Source of the DNA: Shewanella sediminis HAW-EB3
GTDB taxonomy: Bacteria > Pseudomonadota > Gammaproteobacteria > Enterobacterales > Shewanellaceae
Length of the DNA stretch: 64,000 bases
Direction of reading: 5' to 3'
Assembly: GCF_000018025.1 (NCBI RefSeq)
Contig: NC_009831.1
Coordinates: 3,906,001 to 3,970,000, forward strand
Shown here piece by piece: positions 1 through 8,073 of this stretch; the first letter of the stretch is position 1, and every line of letters begins with the position of its first letter. The notes below the pieces were generated by a model, which was not told where the DNA came from, searched no databases, and saw nothing but the letters and a program-made list of their open reading frames with translations. The position numbers were made by a program, and so were the translations under genes.

Positions 1-745
1 TACCCGGCGCGATGGTAGAAGAACCACCAATATCAGGCTGGGCACGATTAGTGCCGTCGGCATCACGGTACTCAAGAGACAGGTTGATAAAGCCGCCGTC
101 ATCACCGAGATCGAAACCGGTATTGAGCCCTATAGAATAGTTGTCACCATCGCCTTCGCCCGTCGTGCCACCTTGAAGGTAACCGGTCGTCTCACCTGTG
201 GTGTCTTTGAGTGATAAGTTAATCACCCCTGCGATGGCATCAGAGCCATATTGTGCAGCTGCGCCATCACGCAGTACCTGCACATCTTTCAGTGCGATAA
301 GCGGGATAGCATTCATGTCAGTACCCGCTGCGCCTGCGCCAACTGTGCCATTGAGGCCGAAAATAGCTTGGTTATGACGACGTTTACCATTAATCAACAC
401 TAAGGTTTGATCGGGCTGGAGTCCGCGCAGTGTCGCCGGGCGAAACAGATCGGAGCCATCGGAGACTTGAGTGCGGCTGAAGTTAAATGAGGGAACACTC
501 GCCTGCAGGCTCTGACCCAATTCGGTAAAGCCACCACGGCTTAGGCTTTCGGCACTGATAATATCGACGGGAACAGCCGACTCAGTCGCCGTACGGCTCG
601 ATACCCGGCTTCCAAGTACAGACATCTTTTCCACGTTCGCATCGATTTGTGTTACTTCGGATGTTTCCGCGTAAAGGTTTGAGCTTGTTAAAGCTAAGGC
701 GATGGCCAGCGCTAACCCATCTGGTTGAAATCTTGTGTTCATCAT
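1..745 (-). CDS. TonB-dependent receptor, N-terminal part (C-terminus beyond window edge)
   Basis: Outer-membrane TonB-dependent receptor; only the first 248 residues lie in the window. Translation from the tandem ATG at 743-745 gives a signal peptide ending near LYAET, then a plug domain: a VPVDIISAESL stretch, a segment with RPATLRGLQPDQTLVLINGK, then LRDGAAAQYGSDAIAGVINL, and the start of a beta-barrel. The glycine-rich plug with RGL and the DGAAAQYGSDAIAGV motif is typical of the Shewanella/Xanthomonas type that imports substrates other than siderophores. A GGAAG ribosome site precedes the start. No Fur box is visible upstream. The substrate cannot be told from this fragment. Confidence 0.9.
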   Translation of the reverse strand, partial: MMNTRFQPDGLALAIALALTSSNLYAETSEVTQIDANVEKMSVLGSRVSSRTATESAVPVDIISAESLSRGGFTELGQSLQASVPSFNFSRTQVSDGSDLFRPATLRGLQPDQTLVLINGKRRHNQAIFGLNGTVGAGAAGTDMNAIPLIALKDVQVLRDGAAAQYGSDAIAGVINLSLKDTTGETTGYLQGGTTGEGDGDNYSIGLNTGFDLGDDGGFINLSLEYRDADGTNRAQPDIGGSSTIAPG

Positions 746-1134
746 ATTGCTTCCATTTTTATTATAAGGTCTCTGGCATCGCGCTCTTTATCCCATCAGT
801 TCTGAAGACTGCTTTAGATAAATAGTTTCCGTGTTGCAATTTCACGAAACTCGACTACGCAGACAATACTTATGCACTTTTAATGGATACAATGTCAACG
901 AATTTGTTAACGAGATGAAAAATATTATCAACAAGATTAACATCTATGTCTTACCCCATCTCTTTAAAAGGGAGAACGTTGCACTTAGGAAGATGAATAG
1001 TTATTTGCCGCTCGCATAAACGAGCAACAAACGAAAGCGAGGGGAAAGATCGTAAATAAGCGTGTGAAACAGACTGAATATTGGTTTTGAGGATTACGAT
1101 TTTGGCTTCAGTTCACTCAGGAAGAAAGTCGTGT
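746..1134. other. Intergenic region without a supported gene
   Basis: 389 bp between the receptor start and the end of a small lipoprotein gene. It should hold the receptor promoter (AT-rich, read to the left). A 62-codon plus-strand frame at 831-1019 has no convincing ribosome site and no recognisable protein character. Confidence 0.5.
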
Positions 1135-1677
1135 TTATGATCGAACAGGTGAGTGCGAACTCACCTGATTCGCCTGCTGTGATCTCTCCTGGGCATTGTG
1201 GAGTTCGACCCCATCACTGGCCACTTCGAGGGCGACGTTACAGCTGGCAGGTGATTGGTCTACCTTCTCACAACGGTTGAGTTCGAGTGTAAAGGCTTTC
1301 TTGTCGATAGCTTGGGCAAGCTTGGCACAACTCATTGGATGTTCATTTTCCTCGCGAAAGTACAAGCGTTGCCTGTTCCCCTCACCTTCCCCCTCGTCAT
1401 TGGCGATCAGGTACTCCCAATCGTCACCCCAGGAATCAATGCGAAATCGATGGGCGCCGGAATCGGTAAACACCGTGATCTGAGGTCCAACCTTAACGCC
1501 GTATTTCAGATGGTTAGTGGCGTATACTCGCAGATAACAGGTAAATAAAACGTCTTCACTGTCTTGAGAGCTAAACTCAGACTCTGAAACCGCATCCAGT
1601 TGAAATGAGAGATCTTTGTCACAACCTGATAATGCAACAACACTCAAAATGAGTGCAGTAATCCAGGTGTTCTTCAT
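1135..1677 (-). CDS. Predicted lipoprotein of unknown function
   Basis: A 180-residue product if started at the ATG at 1675-1677, which gives MKNTWITALILSVVALSGC: a classical lipoprotein signal peptide with lipobox LSGC. An upstream in-frame ATG at 1713 would add 12 residues before the signal and is less likely. The mature part is acidic, with cysteines in FTCYLRV, MSCAKL, NRCEKV and ASCNVA that could form two disulfides. No family is recognised. A perfect 9-bp stem with a 4-nt loop at 1146-1167 overlaps the last codons and may help termination. Confidence 0.7.
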   Translation of the reverse strand: MKNTWITALILSVVALSGCDKDLSFQLDAVSESEFSSQDSEDVLFTCYLRVYATNHLKYGVKVGPQITVFTDSGAHRFRIDSWGDDWEYLIANDEGEGEGNRQRLYFREENEHPMSCAKLAQAIDKKAFTLELNRCEKVDQSPASCNVALEVASDGVELHNAQERSQQANQVSSHSPVRS

Positions 1678-2001
1678 CGCGCTGCCGACTCTAATGTAAT
1701 TATTTGTATCCAAGCTTAACAGAGTCTGGTTTCATATTTTAAATCATTGCACTTACTTACAAAGCACCTGGCAAGAGATATAACCTTTAAACATCCCTTT
1801 CTTAGCCGATAAATTGGAAAAAAATACTAAATACGAATATCTATTCACCACAATTGTTCAATTGAAGATGTTTTATCTGAGTAAAACTTTTTTCAATCAG
1901 ACGCAAAACCTCAACACATCGACAGAAACTGACAATGTAAAGAGGTTAAGGCGATGACTAAGGCGATCTATTTGCCCAACAAACCGTCAGGCTACCGGGC
2001 G
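1678..2001. other. Intergenic region without a supported gene
   Basis: 324 bp of AT-rich sequence between the acylase-family gene and the lipoprotein gene, both read leftward. It probably carries the lipoprotein promoter. No repeat or terminator of note was seen. Confidence 0.4.
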
Positions 2002-4308
2002 TTATTGAACCGGTGTTATGACTATCCTATGCAGCACCTCACCCGGTAGCAAAGGCGTAGACTCTTGTTTAGCATATTCATCGAACCCTGCCCGGTAATA
2101 GTCAGATAAGGGATGGCCTGACTGACCACCGGGGATAGTCATGATGGCATTTTCCTCGGCTCCAGGCTGTACGATGAAACGCTGTGAAGCACCGAAAGAG
2201 CTGCGCTGGACGGCAGGCATAAAGGTGTCACCGAAGGCCTCGACTTCTGGCATATCTAACCAGGAGCTTAGAATTGGCAACTGCTTACTGAAGGGGTGCT
2301 GGATCTTCAGGGCATTGACCTTGCCCCAGCTCAGGTCGGCTAACTCCTCACCGTCACTATGATCTGCCAACAATTCGGCAACAGAGTGTTGATAGCTATC
2401 GATAGCAAAGTCATCCCAACTTTCATAACCATCGGCTAACCAGGTTTCAGGTCTCTCCTCGATTAACTGCCACATTCCAGGTTCCAGATAACGTTTAACT
2501 ACCGAAAGAGATAAGTTATGTTTCGATAAACCAGTCTCTATAGGTGCAAAACTGGCATCGATTAGCTTCGCCCTGAAATGCCGGACTAAGGTGTAGCCTA
2601 CCGAGCCTGAGCAGGCGCACGCTTGCCAGTCTCGAAGGTGCTGAATATCTTTGGCAAAGCGTTTGGGCTGGGTCGAGAGCAGCTCAAGCAGATAGCCGTG
2701 CCAAGGCTTTAAAAACTCTGCACGGTTGTCCAACTGAAGCCGATAAAATGCTGCTTCATCGAAATGAGAATTTGCCTGTAAATTATTGCGAATTTGCATC
2801 GCACGCGCACCGAGCGCATACCCGCCATCACCAAATCTGGCTTGTTCACTCGATGACATCACCCGTGCATTGGCACTCCAAAGACGGTCATTTTCAGGGT
2901 TGAGCACACAGGGAAGCGACGTTTCGTCAAGGTTCCACCCCTTGGCTTGGAACTCTGAGGCATCTTGAGCGACATCTGATGGATTAGTACGTGATGGGAT
3001 CGCACCGGTAGGTTTCCATGCGGCGTTGCCCTGCCCGTCCACGATCATCATGTTTTGTACCGGGATCCCAACTGTTGTCGCCACCTCCAGACCATCGGCC
3101 ACATCTGTTGCCGTCTCCAGTCCCATCAAGTCCACATCGACCGCATAGTCTTTATGGGCCACCCAGCTCAACGCATATCTCTGTCCGCCAACAGTGCGAA
3201 CCGGTCCATATTGAGACATCTCGATATTATATTCATGGCGCTTGCCATCGGGGAGTGGGATCTGCTCTGTCTCAAATACAGTGGGTTCATCGACGGCTAG
3301 CGTTATCCAGTCGGCCGTGTCGATATAGGCGTTAGTAAATCCCCAGGCAAGTTTATTATTACTACCGATCACAATGACCGGCGCGCCGGGCAGGGAGACC
3401 CCAGTGACCTGCACACTCTCTTTGGTTATCGGGTTCGGGTAATTAAGCTGAGCACGGTACCAGATGATAGGTACAGCAAATGAGAGGTGCATGTCATCGG
3501 ATAACATGGCGCGTCCCGACTCGGTCAGCGCCCCGGTTACCGCCCAGTTATTGCTGCCGATATCCAGGGGTTCTTCAATCGTTTGATTGACTGCACTCGC
3601 CATCAATTCGGGAGAGAGATTCGGAATACTGACATCTTCCATGAGGAGAATACTGGCATCGAGCGCCGCTTGAAAGGAGCTTGGCTGAGTAATAAACGCC
3701 AACATCTCCTCACCATAAAATCGTTTAATCTGCTCTAACACCAGGTCACGCTTAACCGTATTAGCCTGCAGGTCCAGATACATACTATAGATGACCAATA
3801 AACTATCGGCAGGTTTCCATGGAGAGGGAGTCGCCCCAGTGAGAAGGTATTCAAATGAATACACGGGCATGGATTTTAAGGCTTCATTGACGCCATAAGC
3901 ATAGGATTGCAACAATAACTTTTCGGTTACCGGCATCTTGGCAACGATGTTTTCGGCATGTTTTCTGAACTGATGAAAACGGCGAGATTCATCCAGCTTT
4001 AACGCCTTTTCACCAAATATTTCCGAGAGCTCGCCCGCGGAGTTTCGCCTAAGCAGGTCCATCTGAAAAAAACGGTCCTGACCATGGGCATAACCTAATG
4101 CAAATGCCACATCACGGCGACTATCGCCGCTCACAATCGCAGTACCTAATCGGTCTCGTTCAATCTTAACATCAGACGCAATGCCCCCGCTCTCCCATTG
4201 ACCCGACAACTTAGGTAAACTCAGGTGAAGCCCAAGGTAGATGCCCGTTGCGGCGAGAAAGGTGAGTGTTAAGGCTCCGAGCAGGAATATTCTTATTATT
4301 CTAAACAT
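2002..4308 (-). CDS. Penicillin acylase family Ntn hydrolase (possible acyl-homoserine-lactone acylase)
   Basis: A 768-residue secreted or periplasmic precursor of the penicillin amidase (S45) family. An N-terminal hydrophobic segment (about residues 5-30) serves as signal. An alpha-chain region with GYAHGQDRFFQMDLLRR follows, then a spacer, then GSNNWAV around residues 251-257. In this family the serine after glycine (here Ser252) becomes the beta-chain N-terminal nucleophile after self-cleavage. Further beta-chain marks are DDMHL and GVSLPGAPVIVIGSN. Members hydrolyse penicillins, cyclic lipopeptides or acyl-homoserine lactones; the substrate is not decidable here. It lies downstream of and codirectional with a LysR gene, without an obvious link to the carnitine genes. 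Confidence 0.88.
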   Translation of the reverse strand: MFRIIRIFLLGALTLTFLAATGIYLGLHLSLPKLSGQWESGGIASDVKIERDRLGTAIVSGDSRRDVAFALGYAHGQDRFFQMDLLRRNSAGELSEIFGEKALKLDESRRFHQFRKHAENIVAKMPVTEKLLLQSYAYGVNEALKSMPVYSFEYLLTGATPSPWKPADSLLVIYSMYLDLQANTVKRDLVLEQIKRFYGEEMLAFITQPSSFQAALDASILLMEDVSIPNLSPELMASAVNQTIEEPLDIGSNNWAVTGALTESGRAMLSDDMHLSFAVPIIWYRAQLNYPNPITKESVQVTGVSLPGAPVIVIGSNNKLAWGFTNAYIDTADWITLAVDEPTVFETEQIPLPDGKRHEYNIEMSQYGPVRTVGGQRYALSWVAHKDYAVDVDLMGLETATDVADGLEVATTVGIPVQNMMIVDGQGNAAWKPTGAIPSRTNPSDVAQDASEFQAKGWNLDETSLPCVLNPENDRLWSANARVMSSSEQARFGDGGYALGARAMQIRNNLQANSHFDEAAFYRLQLDNRAEFLKPWHGYLLELLSTQPKRFAKDIQHLRDWQACACSGSVGYTLVRHFRAKLIDASFAPIETGLSKHNLSLSVVKRYLEPGMWQLIEERPETWLADGYESWDDFAIDSYQHSVAELLADHSDGEELADLSWGKVNALKIQHPFSKQLPILSSWLDMPEVEAFGDTFMPAVQRSSFGASQRFIVQPGAEENAIMTIPGGQSGHPLSDYYRAGFDEYAKQESTPLLPGEVLHRIVITPVQ

Positions 4309-4441
4309 TAACTAACGCCATGATTAACAGATGCTTTTGTCTATCATAGCGAAAGTTACTTTGATGTTAAATACGAAAAGAGCAAAAAATCAGCAGCAAA
4401 TGCATTTATATGCACACAGCATGCTCAATCATAACCCTTCA

Positions 4442-5338
4442 TTAGTTACTACCGCTCACTCTGGGGTATTTATCACAGATCCAATCAACGATTTTCATAA
4501 TCCTGGCATCGCGCTGCTTCGATGCCTTATAAGCTATCGAATAATTAAAACCTGAATAACATGAAGGGAGATCTAATTTAACCAGATTACCGGATTCAAT
4601 TTCGACTCTTAAGGTTTGTTCAACTCCCAGTACAATACCTTCTCCATATATAGCGGCTTGAACGGCAAGCATATTATGATTGAACACCAACTTCTTCTGA
4701 GTCGAACTCATTTCGACGCCGTTATCCCTGAACCAGCTATCCCAATCCAGGCCATAATCTTTATGTTTGGAAAATAGCAAACAGTGCTCGTGTAAATTTT
4801 GCGTGGTAATTTCTTTCGACTTTTCAAGGTAGTCAGGACTACAGAATGCAATCAGCGTCTCTTTAATTAGCGGTTTAAAAACATAACCATCTTGAGACTC
4901 CCGTGTCACGATAAATATATCGGCAATCATATCGCTCATTTCAATGTCATTTTGAAACATACCGACGTTAATATTCAGCTCAGGATATTGCCTTCTTAAC
5001 TTCTCCATATTCGGAACCAACCATCTGGCCGCGAGAGAAGTATAAGAGTGTACCCTGACCTCCCCTGACATAGTCGGGACCAGACTGGCGCAGACACTAT
5101 TTAAATCATAAAAAACGGGGGACAGTCTCTGCCGAAGCTCAAGGCCAGCCTCGGTCAGGTTGATCTTTCCTGCATTTCGATAAAATAGCTTCTCTAAGAA
5201 GTAGTCTTCCAGCTGTTTAATTTGTTGCGACACTGCACTTTGAGTAATACTCAATTCATTAGCGGCAAGAGAGCAACTTTCTAATCTTGCACAGGACTCA
5301 AAAATCTGAAGCGCTCTTAACGGAATGTTATTATTCAT
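4442..5338 (-). CDS. LysR-family transcriptional regulator (GcvA-like)
   Basis: A 298-residue LysR regulator. The winged helix-turn-helix covers about residues 4-62, with LRALQIFESCARLESCSLAA and SITQSAVSQQIKQLE, followed by an effector-binding domain of periplasmic-binding-protein fold from about residue 90. The N-terminus resembles GcvA/AmpR-type LysR proteins. The gene lies just beyond the distal end of the cai operon and no CaiF-type activator is encoded in the window, so it is a candidate regulator of the cai and fix genes (inference). The start ATG at 5338 has a weak ribosome site. Confidence 0.92.
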   Translation of the reverse strand: MNNNIPLRALQIFESCARLESCSLAANELSITQSAVSQQIKQLEDYFLEKLFYRNAGKINLTEAGLELRQRLSPVFYDLNSVCASLVPTMSGEVRVHSYTSLAARWLVPNMEKLRRQYPELNINVGMFQNDIEMSDMIADIFIVTRESQDGYVFKPLIKETLIAFCSPDYLEKSKEITTQNLHEHCLLFSKHKDYGLDWDSWFRDNGVEMSSTQKKLVFNHNMLAVQAAIYGEGIVLGVEQTLRVEIESGNLVKLDLPSCYSGFNYSIAYKASKQRDARIMKIVDWICDKYPRVSGSN

Positions 5339-5802
5339 ACTTAGCTACATATCGAAATACCTTACAGAAGGTTACCATAAGCTTTTACTTAAAATATGTA
5401 ATCAGGCGCACAATAAAGTGTTACACCTTAGTTAAACAGGGTGGGATCTTTTAATTATAAGACCGGGCTCACAAACATTTGCAATAACGTGAACACCAAT
5501 AAAAAGGTAAATGTTATTGCAAATGAACATATCAATTTAATTGTGAAAAGAAATATAATTATAAATAAAAATGTGAATGAAATTATAACGATAAGTTCAA
5601 CACGTAAGCTAACTCAATTAGATTGTTAAAACAATATCGACAGTTTACAGACTATCACTCTAATAAAAATATTGTTCACACATTGATAACTTGAACGTTA
5701 TTACCAGTTAGTTACAAAAACGGCCAACTGAATTCAGTTGGCCGTTAATATATAGATGCTTAATTAAGCAATCAAGATTCAATTGATATACACGATATTT
5801 AA
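5339..5802. other. AT-rich intergenic region between LysR gene and cai operon end
   Basis: 464 bp that should hold the LysR promoter and, at its right end, the terminator of the leftward cai operon. A 62-codon plus-strand frame at 5441-5629 is rich in Asn, Ile and Lys as expected of random AT-rich DNA and is not called. A reversed-arm dyad CTAA-N5-TTAG sits at about 5609-5621. Confidence 0.5.
5719..5746 (-). terminator. Rho-independent terminator of the cai operon
   Basis: A perfect 28-bp palindrome with arms AACGGCCAACTGAA and TTCAGTTGGCCGTT. Read on the minus strand it is followed by a TTTTT run, so it terminates transcription coming from the alpha/beta hydrolase gene. Confidence 0.85.
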
Positions 5803-6753
5803 CTAACCGATTATTGCACTCAAGTCTTCGCTGACCTCATCGAGAAACTCATCGGCTTGATCGAACACACCCAACATCTTAATGAAACCGTGAATAACCC
5901 CCTCGTACATCTTATGTTTTACCGGCACGCCACATGCCTGAAGTTTTTGCGCATAATGACAGCCATCATCACACAAGGGATCATACTGAGCGGTATAGAT
6001 AAAAGTCGGTGGTAACGCACTATGGTCGGCAGCACCGAGGGGCGAGCAGTAGGGATTTTTTGCATCGGCCTCGCTGCGCATATAGTGATGCCAGTAATAT
6101 TTCATACTCGCTTGCTGCAATAGATAACCCTCGGCATTGGCGACGGCCGAAGGAGTATGCCACCCGTATTGTACAGCCGGATAGACTAAAACCTGATAAG
6201 CCAGCTTAGGACCATTTTCATCACGCAGGCGCAAACACACTGCGGCGGCAAGATTACCACCGGCACTGTCGCCTAAAATACCAATTCTGTTCACATCCAA
6301 ACCAAGTTGAGATGCGTACTCGAACACCCATTGTGTCGAGGCATAACAATCATCCATAGGGATAGGAAACTTGTGCTCCGGTGCCTTCTGGTAATTAATC
6401 GCAATGACCACGGTTCCGGTACGGTTGGCCAAGGCACGGCTAAATGAATCATTGGTTTCAATGTTAGATACTACCCAGCCGCTGCCATGAATAAAGATAA
6501 GCCCGGGCTGTAAACCGGCTGTATCTTCAACGCCTTCGGGGCGATAGATACGAATAGGCAGATCGGCCGTCGGCCCCGGAATAAATCTATGCTCTACGGC
6601 CGCAACCGTCTCGGGTTTACGGCTTGGTATTGCTATGGCTAATGCGGTTAGATCTTCACGTCGGGACTGTGCCGGCGTCATATCTTCATAAGCCGGGGCT
6701 CCCGAGTCACGCACCTCTTGCAAGAACTGTTCAACTTTTGGATCGAGCGGCAT
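5803..6753 (-). CDS. Alpha/beta hydrolase, hormone-sensitive-lipase family, at the end of the cai operon
   Basis: A 316-residue cytoplasmic esterase/lipase-like protein. It carries the oxyanion-hole motif HGSGW (family HGGG-like, near residue 90), the nucleophile elbow GDSAGG near residue 162, and a C-terminal Asp (YDPLCDDG) and His (VIHGF) completing a Ser-Asp-His triad. The ribosome site GGAGAGG is strong. It is the last gene before the operon terminator and follows caiE by 337 bp. Escherichia coli cai has no such gene. Hydrolysis of acylcarnitine esters to free carnitine would fit the context, but that is inference; other ester substrates are equally possible. Confidence 0.9.
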   Translation of the reverse strand: MPLDPKVEQFLQEVRDSGAPAYEDMTPAQSRREDLTALAIAIPSRKPETVAAVEHRFIPGPTADLPIRIYRPEGVEDTAGLQPGLIFIHGSGWVVSNIETNDSFSRALANRTGTVVIAINYQKAPEHKFPIPMDDCYASTQWVFEYASQLGLDVNRIGILGDSAGGNLAAAVCLRLRDENGPKLAYQVLVYPAVQYGWHTPSAVANAEGYLLQQASMKYYWHHYMRSEADAKNPYCSPLGAADHSALPPTFIYTAQYDPLCDDGCHYAQKLQACGVPVKHKMYEGVIHGFIKMLGVFDQADEFLDEVSEDLSAIIG

Positions 6754-7090
6754 GCTCCTCTCCTTATCTAAAATGTATGCTATTCAAATTATACGCATTG
6801 GCAGAATTTGCCTGTCGTGTCGATTCTCTGAGATTCTTACTTGAACAATAAAAGGGTATGCCGCCTGACAATCACTAACAGCAACAGAATCAAATGATGT
6901 GGGGATTGATAATCATCAATTGAATCCATTGAAATAGAGCAGATGAGTAATCAAACTCGTCAGGCGGCATGGAAACTGTCACGCTTCGATAAGCGTATAA
7001 CCTTATTCAAACTGGCCAGAGTTAAAACTAGCCAGAGTTCAAACTAGCCAAAGCCCAAACCAACCAAAGTTCAAACCGGCCAGCTTTACA
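6754..7090. other. Spacer between caiE and hydrolase gene, with repeats
   Basis: 337 bp with no gene. It holds a 12-bp inverted repeat, ATGCCGCCTGAC at 6858-6869 and GTCAGGCGGCAT at 6959-6970, 89 bp apart, and a 16-bp tandem repeat described separately at 7007-7084. Confidence 0.6.
7007..7084. repeat. Imperfect 16-bp tandem repeat, about 4.9 copies
   Basis: Units starting at 7007, 7023, 7039, 7055 and 7071 follow the pattern TCAAACTRGCCARAGT with one to five substitutions per copy. The array starts immediately downstream of the caiE stop codon. Confidence 0.8.
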
Positions 7091-7681
7091 CTAACTTTTC
7101 GGCTGAACCTCGGTTGAACCCGTTAGACGTGGACGATTAGCCTCCACCCGAGTCAGCGGCTCGACCTCCTGCATGGACCTCGACGATCGACCGGCAAGCA
7201 GCTGATACTCCAGGGTATTTAATCCTTTCCAATGGAGATCCTGCTCAGACACCTGTCTAATGACCTTAGCGGGCGAGCCAAGTAGGAGCTGCCGCGGCGC
7301 CCCTTTAAAGCCCCCTTTTACAAAGCTCATTGCACCGACAATACTGTCAGGTCCTATCACGGCGGCATCCATCACCACCGCGTTCATACCGACGAGTGCG
7401 TTTCGCTTAATCACACAGCCATGCAAGATGGCACCATGACCGATATGCCCATTCTCCTCTACCACGGTATCCATACCGGCGTAGCCATGCATGATACAGC
7501 CATCTTGCAGATTGGAACCTTTCTCTAAAATCAGCCGGCCATAATCACCACGCAGCGACGCATTTGGCCCGATATAGACATCGGCGCCGACTAGCACATC
7601 ACCGATTAATACCGCAGTCGGGTGAACATACGCACTGGGGTCCACCACAGGCACTAAACCTTCAAACTCATAACAGGGCAT
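7091..7681 (-). CDS. caiE: CaiE, carnitine operon hexapeptide-repeat protein
   Basis: 196 residues, the length of Escherichia coli CaiE. It is a left-handed beta-helix protein of the gamma-carbonic-anhydrase/hexapeptide transferase type, with [20 protein letters not shown], then [22 protein letters not shown] and [10 protein letters not shown]. The conserved histidines in MHGY, HIGHGA and LHGC are the usual metal ligands of this fold. In enterobacteria CaiE is thought to help synthesise or activate the cofactor needed by CaiB and CaiD; its exact reaction is not settled. It is separated from the upstream MaoC-like gene by 378 bp with a strong hairpin, so its expression may be lower or independent. 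Confidence 0.93.
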   Translation of the reverse strand: MPCYEFEGLVPVVDPSAYVHPTAVLIGDVLVGADVYIGPNASLRGDYGRLILEKGSNLQDGCIMHGYAGMDTVVEENGHIGHGAILHGCVIKRNALVGMNAVVMDAAVIGPDSIVGAMSFVKGGFKGAPRQLLLGSPAKVIRQVSEQDLHWKGLNTLEYQLLAGRSSRSMQEVEPLTRVEANRPRLTGSTEVQPKS

Positions 7682-8059
7682 TTAAATTACTCTCTTTATC
7701 TATCTATTTTGTCAGGCTCATCAATTTAACCATCGGCTAAAGCCTTCCCCTTTCAAGATCATTACAGGGCATTTAAATCACTCATTTTATCTGGCCCAGC
7801 GGCTTCAGCCTTCACTCTTTCAAGACCATAACAGGGCATCTAAATGACTCTCTGGCATTACCCAAGAAATTAGCGGTTAACTCTCTGACTCAAAGCACAA
7901 AAAATTAACGGATACTTTCTCTTATACCAATGAGTTAAAAATTTGGTGAGCTCAGAATATCGAGGGGTCTTCGATATTGATGGGATCATTGAGCTCACCA
8001 TAAAAACGTATATCAGGTTATTTCTATTCGACTAATTCCACTCGACTATTTCCACTCGC
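7682..8059. other. Spacer upstream of caiE with degenerate direct repeats
   Basis: 378 bp without a gene. The caiE start context (CAGGGCAT on the plus strand, 7674-7681) recurs at 7765-7772 and 7832-7839, each embedded in a longer similar stretch containing CTTTCAAGA and TAAAT.ACTC, so about 70-90 bp appears to have been duplicated in tandem and then diverged. A composite hairpin at 7944-8000 and a 14-bp repeat at 8018-8073 complete the region. Confidence 0.65.
7944..8000 (-). terminator. Composite hairpin, probable terminator after the MaoC-like gene
   Basis: Outer arms TGGTGAGCTCA (7944-7954) and TGAGCTCACCA (7990-8000) enclose an inner stem AATATCGA (7956-7963) with TCGATATT (7971-7978). 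Read on the minus strand the outer stem is followed by AAATTTTTAAC. It may terminate or attenuate transcription before caiE. Confidence 0.7.
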
Positions 8060-8073
8060 CTAATTCCACTCGA
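8018..8073. repeat. Four in-phase 14-bp tandem repeats at the 3' end of the MaoC-like gene
   Basis: Plus-strand units TTATTTCTATTCGA, CTAATTCCACTCGA, CTATTTCCACTCGC and CTAATTCCACTCGA start at 8018, 8032, 8046 and 8060. Each begins with the complement of a stop codon. The rightmost copy carries the actual stop of the MaoC-like gene. Confidence 0.9.

Noticed and set aside
831..1019. 62-codon plus-strand open frame
   Set aside because: No ribosome site, no domain or compositional sign of a real protein, and it covers the likely promoter of the leftward receptor gene.
5441..5629. 62-codon Asn/Ile/Lys-rich frame downstream of the LysR promoter
   Set aside because: Composition is that of random AT-rich DNA and there is no ribosome site.
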